From: Planctomycetaceae bacterium
GTDB taxonomy: Bacteria > Planctomycetota > Planctomycetia > Pirellulales > Thermoguttaceae
Assembly: GCA_009783865.1 (NCBI GenBank)
Contig: WRCR01000001.1
Coordinates: 1-37,709, forward strand
Length of the DNA: 37,709 nucleotides
Reading direction: 5' to 3'
Both the position numbers and the translations under genes were made by a program. The number at the start of each line of letters is the position of its first letter. Within the stretch, counting starts at the first letter, position 1. Below are positions 17,769 to 25,371 of this stretch, in pieces. The notes beneath the pieces are model-generated. The model had not been told where the DNA came from and made no database searches. It saw only the letters and a list, made by a program, of their open reading frames with translations.

Positions 17769-17796
17769 TTTTCGGCATTCCGCAAGTTAAAATTAA
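17769..17796 (-). promoter_or_regulatory. Possible sigma-28-like promoter of the autotransporter
   Basis: On the minus strand TTAATTTT (17789-17796), a 12-base spacer and GCCGAAAA (17769-17776) resemble the flagellar sigma-28 consensus TAAAGTTT-N11-GCCGATAA (6 of 8 and 7 of 8). The spacer is one base long. It lies about 100 bases upstream of ATG 17662. The enterobacterial consensus may not hold in this phylum. Confidence 0.25.
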
Positions 17797-17806
17797 GAAA
17801 AAAATT

Positions 17807-17887
17807 AGAGAGACGGCAGATTGCAGACGGCAGACGGCAGCGAATTCTTCCGACTGCAATCTGCAATCTGCTGTCTGCCGCCTCTCT
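17807..17887. repeat. 34-bp imperfect inverted repeat in the autotransporter-flagellin spacer
   Basis: Arms 17807-17840 and 17854-17887 pair at 27 of 34 positions around a 13-base spacer. They are built from iterated GGCAGA / TTGCAGA units. The element is in the 401-bp spacer (17663-18063) that separates two divergent giant surface genes; nothing else but weak promoter candidates was seen there. A closely related string encodes the signal peptide of the lipoprotein at 24800, which points to a dispersed repeat family and not a gene-specific operator. Confidence 0.75.
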
Positions 17888-17975
17888 TCCCATTCCACCC
17901 ATTTTTCCCCATTCCCGCAATACATACAACGGGACGGCTCGGTACGATTGCTACTACTAAAATCACCGATTTTAC

Positions 17976-18004
17976 TAAAATTTGCGGTACGATTGTTTCG
18001 ATTA
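17976..18004 (+). promoter_or_regulatory. Possible sigma-28-like promoter of the flagellin
   Basis: TAAAATTT (17976-17983) matches 7 of 8 bases of the sigma-28 -35 element. TTCGATTA (17997-18004) matches 5 of 8 of the -10 element. The 13-base spacer is two bases too long, so this is a weak candidate about 60 bases upstream of GTG 18064. Confidence 0.2.
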
Positions 18005-18050
18005 ACAATAACTGAAACACCGGACTATTCCCGTTGTTCGTCAAAAACGT

Positions 18051-18056
18051 AAGGAG
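18051..18056 (+). promoter_or_regulatory. Shine-Dalgarno that fixes the flagellin GTG start
   Basis: AAGGAG lies 7 bases before GTG 18064. The in-frame TTG at 18034 lies before this site and would add ten residues that are not flagellin-like, so GTG 18064 is the better start. Confidence 0.8.
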
Positions 18057-18063
18057 ACGAAAA

Positions 18064-21000
18064 GTGACGAAGATTTATACGAATGTTCCATCCATGATAG
18101 CGCGTGCGCAACTGCACCAGAACATGGCGACGCTGCAGACCTCGCTGCAGCGGTTAAGCACTGGATTGCGTATTAACAGCGGTAAAGATGACCCCGCCGG
18201 CTTAATCGCCAGCGAAGTTCTGCGTTCCGACATCACCGGCATCAAAATGGCAATCAAGAATACTGAACGCGCCAATATGATGATTGCCACGGCGGACTCC
18301 GCCCTGAACGAGGTAACAAATCTGCTCAACGACATTCGCGGTCTCATCACCGAAGCCGCAAACACCGGCGCAATGAGTGCCGAGATGATAGCCGCCAACC
18401 AGTTGCAGGTTGACGCTTCTCTCGATGCCATCGACAGAATTGCCGCTATGACAACGTTCATGGGGCAAAAACTCCTCGACGGCTCACTGGACTTCGATAA
18501 AACCGGCGTGAACAGAAACGACTTGCGGGATTTATCCGTTCATCAGGTTACCTTCGGTGCCGATAAAAGTCCGATTGACGTTACCATTAACATTCAACAA
18601 CCCGCCAGTAAGGCGGAGTTGTATTACAGGAATCCCGCTATTGCCGAAGAAATGGTTCTGCAATGGGGCGGAAATTACGGCTACTGGCAGGAATCGTTTC
18701 AACGGGGCGCAACCGTTGCGGAAATTGCCCGGGTTGTCAACGCCACTTCCAATTCCACCGGTGTTATTGCCGAAGTCGGTTCAGACGCAATGTACGGCAT
18801 GCTCTACGTGAGCGGATTGGGTCCCGACAACGACATGATAATTCAAGCCGGTCAGCCCGGTGTTAATGCCGGCAACATTGAAATCAAGTATGTGGCGGGT
18901 TCGTCCAAAGGCGTTCAAGTCAAATACGAAGAAGGAATCAGCGCGGGTTCACCGGGCAAAATCACCGTCTATCTTCAGACGGAAGAATACAAAAAGTCAA
19001 CTGCCGATGCGGTTGATAACTCGTGGATTAGAGACCCGGTCACCGGTAAGCCGGTCTCACCGCTGCATGATAACAGCGCGCTGCGGTTTGAAGCGAACAT
19101 TCCCGGCTCGCAGTACAACAATGCCAATATTCATTATGTTGATGCCCAAAGAACCGACGCAAGTTTCGCAGACCCGAACAAAAACCCGGCCGGTTCAGCG
19201 AATTATCCTTACGCAAAGTATAATGATAATGCAACCAGTTCCGTTTCGCTTTTCGGCGATGTAAACGGATTGGGAGGAAGCATCGGTGACCTAACCAGCA
19301 GTATTATTGCCGGCAGCGGCGACTATTTTTCGATTCAATCGCGTGAAGGAAGTTCTGCGTATAATAATGTCGAAATAGAGTTTGTGAAAAAAGCAGCCGG
19401 TTCAACGGAACTGAACGGACGCAAAGCGTCCGCCGTTTATACTGAAGAAAAAGACATATACGGTAATGTTAAAGAGAATGGTAAAAAATTAACTATCTAC
19501 TTTGATGATACCGGTACGGCAACACTGCAAGATGTACAAGACGCATTGCGGATAGAACGGCACGAAAAAGACGGAGGAATGGTAACCGGTGCTTTCGAGT
19601 TGAAATCATCTGTTCCTGCTTCGAGTATTGTTCTTAATGGGGCAGCGGCTGTTGATACCGTTGCTGCAAGCGGCAACACCCACAACAGCGGCGGTGAAGC
19701 AGGAACACTGTTTATCTATCTGCCGCCGCCGACAGGTCCCGATGGTATTTCGAGATTTCCTGCCGGACATCCGATGGCAGGACAGCCTATCACAGCGAAT
19801 GATATTGCTGCTCTCTTCGACCTGGACAATAATGCTTCAAAGGGCAGTGAACGTGCTGCCGGTTTGTTCACCGTTACTAATACCGTGGACAACGACGGAA
19901 CGGGCAGTATCTATTTATATGATAATATCCCCGGCAATGTGAAGGCAGTGACCGCTTTCACGAAAGCATTTAAAGGCGGTGTCACCGGCGGCGATGTTAT
20001 AACAACTGCGGCGGAACTTATCACCGTGTTAAACAATTCGGCGTATTGGGGAACGATGATGTGTCCCGAAATGATTGCCGAACTCGCCGTTGAAAATGCC
20101 GACGGCAAGTATTACGACTTGATACCGGACAAGCCCGTTGTTATGGCGCGGCTTGCCCCGAACAATAACGGACTACAAGCCGTCAAGGTTTTTGAAGAAG
20201 TTGCTTATTACGGCAATCCAAACGAAGGTACCGGTTTGCAATTCCTTGGCGAAAAGGACTCGCCGAGCATTCGATTCGTTGCTGAACCGGGCAACAGCCA
20301 ACTCTGGATAGACCGGACAACTGTACCGGCATCCGAAGGATTGTCGCAAGCCGTTTTAACAGCGCAGGAAGGCGGCGCAAGTTTGACAATAACCGCTGTC
20401 AAAAAAGGCGGCGATTACGACGACGTTCAATTTGTCTTCAAACGGATTAACGAAGATGTACTGGCAGTAATCTCACCTGACCGCGCAGACGGCTGGGTGG
20501 AATATGACCCCGGCGTGTCTCAAGCGGAAGCGCACGCCGTCTTTCGGGATGCCACATCGTCAACACCGGTTGCGAACACGGGATTTTACATCAAAGCAAC
20601 TGAACGCGGCGACATGTATAATAACGTTGCCATTCAGATGCGGCTCGATGACACTATGGCGGACATCGAGGACGGAATTCAGGACGGCATCGTTGTTAAG
20701 TTTGATTCCAAGACCAACAGTTTGCAGATTGCGATAGACAGCACAAAAGTTGGAAGCATAACTGCGAATGATGTAATAGCAGCGATTAACAATGCCAAAC
20801 TAGGTTTTACTGCGGAACTTTCTTTCGCAGAAGATATTAACAACACCGGACTCGGAACATTCGACACCATCGGTTTGTCAACCGGTCGGCTGACTGAAAT
20901 CGCCAACACCGGAACGACCGGCGGACACAAAGGCGGAACCGTTACCGTCTGGCTCGCTGACGAGATTGACGGTGTTCCATATATCCCGCCGACTCAAGAT

Positions 21001-22650
21001 GATATTGTCCGTCTCATCAACAACGACCCCGTTGTCGGAAGATTGTTCACGGCAAAGGCGTACAATACTGTTGAAACCACCGACAGCAGGCAGATTAACT
21101 TCGTCAAAGACGGACCTATCGTTTCTCAAGGCGGTTTGATTCAAAAAGCGGTTATAACGGTGCATCTTGTAACCGACCAGTACGGATTGGTTCAAACCAC
21201 TGCGAAGGATTTGCAGAATTGGTGGAATGCGCAAGACCCCGCATACGTGGAAAACATCAGCGTCAGTATTGTTCGTCCGCAAGGTGCGCAGTGGGATGCA
21301 TGCGATGACCCTTACGGATACGGAATACTCAAGCCCACCGTTTCACTCGGCGACTGTAATGAAATTATCGTCAACGACATTCAGTTTGTCGGCTGGAACG
21401 ATAATGCCGAACAGCAGAATTACGTTGCAAAGTATTCGACCGGTACAATGACTTCGCAGCGGGGCATCAATTCCTCGTATCAACTGATTGCACGTCAACT
21501 CGGACCCGATTGGGACGGTTATACTATTAGGTATATCAACGATGATTCGCTGACGGGGCGTTATGCGGATAATGTCGTAGCGGGTTCTTCCGATAATCCC
21601 TGCGATGGCGAAGAATACAACGGCTTGAAACGTGATGACTGCGGAAACCTGATAACGCCGGTCAGCGGTACCGAGAACGGCATGCGGCTGGTAATGGACC
21701 CGATAACTAAAGAGATAACGATTTATGTTAAGTTCGGAGCGACTACCGCAAGCGACATTGAGCAGTTAATTGAAAATGATGTCCGCACCCGAAATTATTT
21801 CAGTGTCAATCAACTCGGTGACGGCACCGGACTTATCAATCTCGATGACAATACGCTGCTCACAACGGGCGGAGCAATACCGCCGGGCAATCTGAACGGC
21901 GCGAAACTTATACAGGGTGCCGATGCCAGCGATTACTTCCTGATATTCAAATCACAGGAATATGGAAGTGATAAATTCGTCGATGTGCGGGCTTATGCTC
22001 CAACCGGCGGAACGACATCTTTCACGGTGCAGGATTCCAAAGGAAAGACCGTTGAGAAAACCTACGGACAGGATGTACTCGCTTTGGTTAACGGTGTGAA
22101 GGCAGTCGGGCGCGGCTTGAACGCTTCGCTGAACACTTCTATTCTGTCGCTGGACTTTACATTGAGCGAAGATTCCGGGACTGACCCGAATTATTCCTCG
22201 ACTTTCACTATCAACGGCGGCGGCGCAACTTATCAGATAGGTCCCGATGTTGTTTCCAATCAGCAAATCACGCTGGGAATACAAAGTGTCAACACGGCGC
22301 AACTCGGCGGCGCAAGCGGCAAGTTGTATCAGTTGCGCAGCGGACAAGATGCTTCGTTGACGAATGATACTAACAAGGCGTTCCGCATCGTTCAGGAGTC
22401 GATTTTATCGATAACGCAGGTTCGCGGTCGGCTGGGAACGATTCAAAAGGCGACGTTTGATACTAACATTAACGTGTTGAATGACACACTGCAAGCGTTG
22501 ACGGAAGCGGAAAGCCAAATCCGTGATGCCGACTTTGCGGAGGAGACGGCAAACTTGACGCGGGCGCAAATTCTGGTGCAGGCAGGCATAAATTCGCTGG
22601 GTATAGCGAATCAACTGCCGCAGTATGTATTGAGTTTGCTCGGACGATGA
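18064..22650 (+). CDS. Giant flagellin (1528 aa) with repeated beta modules
   Basis: Flagellin polymerises into the flagellar filament after type III export. Residues 1 to about 155 are the conserved N-terminal D0/D1 helices (LQRLSTGLRINSGKDDPAGL, then a run through MGQKLLDGSLD). The last 95 or so residues are the matching C-terminal helices (VRGRLGTIQKATFDTNINVL ... QILVQAGINSLGIANQLPQY). Between them are about 1270 residues of surface domain, several times a usual flagellin. At least six copies of a module can be seen: an [FY]-x-I-x-A ... G-x-x-YNN-V-x-I strand pair, then an LTIYV-like strand, a T-A-x-D-I-xx-LI helix and F-x-V ... D-x-G-x-G ending. Parts resemble flagellin IN motifs. Five cysteines are present, unusual for flagellin. 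No chaperone or other flagellar gene is in the window. The gene is divergent from the giant autotransporter and tail-to-tail with the next gene. Confidence 0.95.
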   Translation: MTKIYTNVPSMIARAQLHQNMATLQTSLQRLSTGLRINSGKDDPAGLIASEVLRSDITGIKMAIKNTERANMMIATADSALNEVTNLLNDIRGLITEAANTGAMSAEMIAANQLQVDASLDAIDRIAAMTTFMGQKLLDGSLDFDKTGVNRNDLRDLSVHQVTFGADKSPIDVTINIQQPASKAELYYRNPAIAEEMVLQWGGNYGYWQESFQRGATVAEIARVVNATSNSTGVIAEVGSDAMYGMLYVSGLGPDNDMIIQAGQPGVNAGNIEIKYVAGSSKGVQVKYEEGISAGSPGKITVYLQTEEYKKSTADAVDNSWIRDPVTGKPVSPLHDNSALRFEANIPGSQYNNANIHYVDAQRTDASFADPNKNPAGSANYPYAKYNDNATSSVSLFGDVNGLGGSIGDLTSSIIAGSGDYFSIQSREGSSAYNNVEIEFVKKAAGSTELNGRKASAVYTEEKDIYGNVKENGKKLTIYFDDTGTATLQDVQDALRIERHEKDGGMVTGAFELKSSVPASSIVLNGAAAVDTVAASGNTHNSGGEAGTLFIYLPPPTGPDGISRFPAGHPMAGQPITANDIAALFDLDNNASKGSERAAGLFTVTNTVDNDGTGSIYLYDNIPGNVKAVTAFTKAFKGGVTGGDVITTAAELITVLNNSAYWGTMMCPEMIAELAVENADGKYYDLIPDKPVVMARLAPNNNGLQAVKVFEEVAYYGNPNEGTGLQFLGEKDSPSIRFVAEPGNSQLWIDRTTVPASEGLSQAVLTAQEGGASLTITAVKKGGDYDDVQFVFKRINEDVLAVISPDRADGWVEYDPGVSQAEAHAVFRDATSSTPVANTGFYIKATERGDMYNNVAIQMRLDDTMADIEDGIQDGIVVKFDSKTNSLQIAIDSTKVGSITANDVIAAINNAKLGFTAELSFAEDINNTGLGTFDTIGLSTGRLTEIANTGTTGGHKGGTVTVWLADEIDGVPYIPPTQDDIVRLINNDPVVGRLFTAKAYNTVETTDSRQINFVKDGPIVSQGGLIQKAVITVHLVTDQYGLVQTTAKDLQNWWNAQDPAYVENISVSIVRPQGAQWDACDDPYGYGILKPTVSLGDCNEIIVNDIQFVGWNDNAEQQNYVAKYSTGTMTSQRGINSSYQLIARQLGPDWDGYTIRYINDDSLTGRYADNVVAGSSDNPCDGEEYNGLKRDDCGNLITPVSGTENGMRLVMDPITKEITIYVKFGATTASDIEQLIENDVRTRNYFSVNQLGDGTGLINLDDNTLLTTGGAIPPGNLNGAKLIQGADASDYFLIFKSQEYGSDKFVDVRAYAPTGGTTSFTVQDSKGKTVEKTYGQDVLALVNGVKAVGRGLNASLNTSILSLDFTLSEDSGTDPNYSSTFTINGGGATYQIGPDVVSNQQITLGIQSVNTAQLGGASGKLYQLRSGQDASLTNDTNKAFRIVQESILSITQVRGRLGTIQKATFDTNINVLNDTLQALTEAESQIRDADFAEETANLTRAQILVQAGINSLGIANQLPQYVLSLLGR

Positions 22651-23061
22651 TTAAAAGTCATCGCCGTAGCCGTCATCGCTGAAGGCATCGTTTTTGCGGA
22701 ATCTTCTGCCTCTTCCTCCGCCGCGATGTTCACGGGGACTTTCGTAGTGTTCCTCTCCCCGTGAATCGCCGCTTCGCGGGTCAATATCCCGAGGCGGAGC
22801 AATTTCACGCGGCGGACGAGGATTGCCCGTATTGTCGTTTGCCTTGAATTCAGGTCGGTCACCGAAAATACGATGTAAAATCTCCTGAACATCTTCTGCG
22901 GTCTCGGTGACAAGCAGTTCGCTTGCATCCCGGAAATGCAGCGCACTTCCGTTCTTCACGTTTTTCACGAAAACAAGTTCATTGAGGTTGACGACTACCG
23001 CACCCGAATTGTTCGTAAAAAAAACAAACTGCGGTGCCGCTGCATTGTTATGTTGTGCCAT
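22651..23061 (-). CDS. Small protein with an R/G/D-rich tail, function unknown
   Basis: This 136-residue protein is not assigned to a family. Residues about 10-65 look like a small beta domain (FVFFTNNSG, then VVVNLNELVFVKNVKNG, LHFRDASELLVTETAEDVQEIL). Its strand pattern is loosely like FlbD, the short protein coded near flagellar genes, or other DUF-sized PH-like folds. Residues 75-136 are low-complexity and rich in Arg, Gly, Asp and Pro (RGGGRGRRFRK, then an acidic DDGYGDDF end), which suggests nucleic-acid or polyanion contact. GGAGA lies 8 bases before ATG 23061. Its stop abuts the flagellin stop with no gap and no terminator hairpin. The 231-bp spacer to the DUF1559 gene shows nothing else recognisable. 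Confidence 0.7.
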   Translation of the reverse strand: MAQHNNAAAPQFVFFTNNSGAVVVNLNELVFVKNVKNGSALHFRDASELLVTETAEDVQEILHRIFGDRPEFKANDNTGNPRPPREIAPPRDIDPRSGDSRGEEHYESPREHRGGGRGRRFRKNDAFSDDGYGDDF

Positions 23062-23292
23062 TGCTATTCTCCAAGTTGCGAAATTAAAACAACAGCGGAT
23101 ATTCTAACAGAGACAAAACGGAAATGCAAGAGGAGAAATTTTTTGTGAAATTTTTCGTTTTTGCGATTTCCCTCTTGTAATTTTTCCGAAGATAAAGGAC
23201 AATGCTCGTGTTGTACGGTAGTTTATCGTTTATTTTTTCCTAAAACCGCCGCTTATAACGGCTGGGTTAAACTTTTTGTTAGGAGTTTTCAA

Positions 23293-24561
23293 ATGCAGAA
23301 CCTTATGATGTTCGTTTGTTCGATTGTTTCCGTAACCACAGAAGGGATAAAAGTAGGTAATTTGAGGGGGGGAAACGAAATAATACGAGCGGCGGGCATA
23401 CGCCCGCCGGTAAATGACGCTAAGAGAGCGTTTACGCTCGTAGAACTACTCGTAGTTATCGCCATTATCGGCGTTCTAATCGCATTACTTTTACCCGCAG
23501 TGCAGGCAGCCCGTGAAGCCGCAAGAAGAATGCAGTGTACCAATAATCTTAAGCAACTGTCATTGGCGGTTCACAATTACCACGATGTGAATAACGCGTT
23601 GCCGACCTGTATGTCGGCTATCCACAAAGCGGTTCTCGACCCTGCAAATCGCGGACAGTGGACTTTCAGTGTGCTGACGAAGGCATGTTCTTTCATTGAA
23701 GCACAGGTAACCCTCGATGCAATGGCGAATGAACCTAGTTGCAGTACGCAAGGGGGAACCGATTCTTCATTTCCGCTTGAAATCAGGAACAAGAACTTTG
23801 CGTGGCTAATGTGTCCTTCCGGCGGCAATGAACCGCCCTGCACCGACTGGGGCGGTCCCACCATTAGCGGTGTAATAAACAACACCAGTCGGCATAATTA
23901 CGGACCTATGACCGGTGATATTGCTCCTACAATAGGAACTTCGGGAACAGACCAGTGGGGCTGGGCTCCAAATACCTCTGCTAACATACCTGGCGCGGTT
24001 CCTTGCCGCCGCGGCTTTTTTGATTTGAGAATGTCGTGGAAGAATTTTTCGGCAATAGAAGACGGACTCTCAAATACACTTTGTTTTTCGGAGCGGCTGG
24101 GAGTTGCAGGTCCGAACCGGACTGCTCCGGGCAACGACTGGGACCCCAAAAATCCGAAAAGGGGAAATGTCTATGGCAATTTTACAACCCGAAATGACTG
24201 CATCACGCTGGCACAAGGAACTTATTCCGGGTCACGAAATGCTTTCGGTTCAATCTGGACAGAAGGAAAGGCGGCAGTTTGTACTCTTCAAACAATTCTT
24301 GCCCCGAATGCGGCGGCTTGTTTGAGCGGCAGCAACTGGGGAAGCGGCGGAAAATCCTTGAATTCACCCTCAAGCAATCACAGCGGCGGCGTAAATGCTG
24401 CGCTGGGTGACGGCAGTGTGCGTTTCGTTTCGGAAACGATTAACACCGGAAGCGATTACACGACAGCAATACCGACTCAAGCGTCAACAAGCGGTGCTTC
24501 GCTCTGGGGTGTTTGGGGAGCAATTGGCAGTGCAATCGGAAAAGAAAGCGTAACGTTATAG
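23293..24561 (+). CDS. DUF1559 prepilin-like (H-X9-DG) secreted protein
   Basis: This 422-residue member of the large Planctomycete DUF1559 family shows a type IV prepilin N-terminus (KRAFTLVELLVVIAIIG, with Phe47 as the predicted first mature residue). A hydrophobic helix and the ARRMQCTNNLKQLSLAVHNYH stretch follow. The C-terminal H-X9-DG motif has His363, Asp373 and Gly374. These proteins are processed by prepilin peptidase and are probably pseudopilins or surface proteins; their role is not established. The start at ATG 23293 is supported by AGGAG at 23281-23285, 7 bases away. It gives an unusually long 46-residue leader with a small hydrophobic patch. Ala, not Gly, precedes the cleavage site. 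Two hairpins lie in the leader codons. A TTG at 23362 would shorten the leader but lacks an SD. Confidence 0.88.
   Translation: MQNLMMFVCSIVSVTTEGIKVGNLRGGNEIIRAAGIRPPVNDAKRAFTLVELLVVIAIIGVLIALLLPAVQAAREAARRMQCTNNLKQLSLAVHNYHDVNNALPTCMSAIHKAVLDPANRGQWTFSVLTKACSFIEAQVTLDAMANEPSCSTQGGTDSSFPLEIRNKNFAWLMCPSGGNEPPCTDWGGPTISGVINNTSRHNYGPMTGDIAPTIGTSGTDQWGWAPNTSANIPGAVPCRRGFFDLRMSWKNFSAIEDGLSNTLCFSERLGVAGPNRTAPGNDWDPKNPKRGNVYGNFTTRNDCITLAQGTYSGSRNAFGSIWTEGKAAVCTLQTILAPNAAACLSGSNWGSGGKSLNSPSSNHSGGVNAALGDGSVRFVSETINTGSDYTTAIPTQASTSGASLWGVWGAIGSAIGKESVTL
23391..23439. repeat. Two hairpins within the DUF1559 leader codons
   Basis: GGCGGGC-ATAC-GCCCGCC (23391-23408) and GAGCG-TTTA-CGCTC (23426-23439) are perfect short stems, the second directly at the prepilin cleavage codons. 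They may be a small repeat inserted into the leader or a fold that affects translation. No T-run follows, so a terminator is unlikely. Confidence 0.55.
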
Positions 24562-24632
24562 TGAATAGTTAATAGTGAATAGTTACGCAAGCGATTATTT
24601 ACTATTCACTGACCACTATCCACTATTTACTA
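24558..24632. repeat. Inverted array of TAGTGAATAG / CTATTCACTA repeats
   Basis: ATAGTGAATAGTTAATAGTG-type units on the left (24558-24585) face their complement, TTTACTATTCACT and CCACTATTTACTA, on the right (about 24597-24632). Together they can form a long AT-rich hairpin. The array supplies the TAG stop of the DUF1559 gene and occupies the start of the 238-bp spacer. Confidence 0.75.
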
Positions 24633-24749
24633 GAGTTGTTCGGGAATCGACATTTCTGCGTAGGTAGGAATTCAGAGGAACAGGTATAACCTTTTACGTC
24701 TAGATTCCCGTTTTCACGGGAATGACCGTTTTGGAGTTTCCGAACAGGT
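24633..24749. mobile_element. Candidate 117-bp miniature inverted-repeat element
   Basis: The segment is flanked exactly by 13-bp direct copies of CCACTATTTACTA (24620-24632 and 24750-24762). It has imperfect terminal inverted repeats (GTTCGGGAA at 24638-24646 and TTTCCGAAC at 24737-24745). Inside is a hairpin ATTCCCG-TTTTCA-CGGGAAT (24704-24723) of a kind seen in many dispersed bacterial repeats. It encodes nothing. The direct repeats could be a target duplication, or just two members of the surrounding tandem array, so the mobile call is tentative. Confidence 0.4.
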
Positions 24750-24799
24750 CCACTATTTACTATTTACTGTTTACTAACCACTATTCACTATTAACTATT
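24750..24799 (+). repeat. Second block of CACTATTTACT-type repeats up to the lipoprotein start
   Basis: Iterated CCACTATTTACTATTTACTG and CCACTATTCACTATTAACTA units run directly into ATG 24800 with no Shine-Dalgarno. They are the same sense as the right arm of the array at 24597-24632. Confidence 0.75.
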
Positions 24800-25339
24800 A
24801 TGAAACTTTCTGTCGTCTGCCGTCTGCTGTCAGCCGTCTTCTTTCCTTGTCTACTGTCTTTTTCCGGCTGCGGCGGCGGACAAGCAGTGCCGCCGGGCTT
24901 TCCGGCAAAACTCACTTCGGTAACCATTACATTGCAGAACAGCGGGCAGCCGGTTCACGAAGCGGCGGTCTCGCTGATTGCTGAACCGCCGGAACCGTAT
25001 CTTGTCAGCGCAATAACGAATACTGCCGGTACTGCGAAACCGCAAACGATAATCAATGCCTTTTCACGGGAAGGTGTTCCGCCCGGTACATACAAAGTGC
25101 TGATAAAAAATCAGATGAAGTCAACCGTACCGGAATTGAGACCGGAAGACGCAACGGACTCTGCAAAGGAAGCCGAATATCAGGCAAAAGTTGAAAAAGA
25201 AAGAGCGGAGCAGCAGAAACAGAGCGGCATTTCGCCGGACTGGAGCGATATTAAGAAAACGCCGTTCAAGTTGACTATTCCAAATGAAGCAAAAAGCATT
25301 ACAATAGAATTCTCGGATACAAAAACATTTGAGCAATAA
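24800..25339 (+). CDS. Small lipoprotein, carboxypeptidase-regulatory/transthyretin-like
   Basis: This 179-residue protein has a lipoprotein signal: a hydrophobic stretch, then FSG before Cys24 (Phe at -3 is unusual, as Leu is common). The mature part begins with a GGG linker and then a beta-sandwich pattern, VTITLQNSGQPVHEAAVSLI ... NTAGTAK ... GVPPGTYKVLIKN. This matches the many small Planctomycete lipoproteins with a carboxypeptidase-regulatory-like fold. A charged insert at about residues 110-145 (AKEAEYQAKVEKERAEQQKQ) may be helical. ATG 24800 is chosen over an in-frame ATG at 24722 because the latter lies in the repeat element and hides the signal peptide. Codons 3-15 are made of repeat-like GTCTGCCGTCTGCTGTC DNA. 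The role is unknown; the hydrolase gene follows after 32 bases. Confidence 0.8.
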   Translation: MKLSVVCRLLSAVFFPCLLSFSGCGGGQAVPPGFPAKLTSVTITLQNSGQPVHEAAVSLIAEPPEPYLVSAITNTAGTAKPQTIINAFSREGVPPGTYKVLIKNQMKSTVPELRPEDATDSAKEAEYQAKVEKERAEQQKQSGISPDWSDIKKTPFKLTIPNEAKSITIEFSDTKTFEQ

Positions 25340-25371
25340 TTGATGCTATCAACTAACGAAAGGAAAATTTC

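Noticed and set aside
18034..18063. TTG start for the flagellin
   Set aside because: A strong AAGGAG lies downstream of it and 7 bases before GTG 18064, where flagellin homology begins.
24722..24799. Upstream ATG for the lipoprotein
   Set aside because: It would bury the lipoprotein signal and translate the repeat element.
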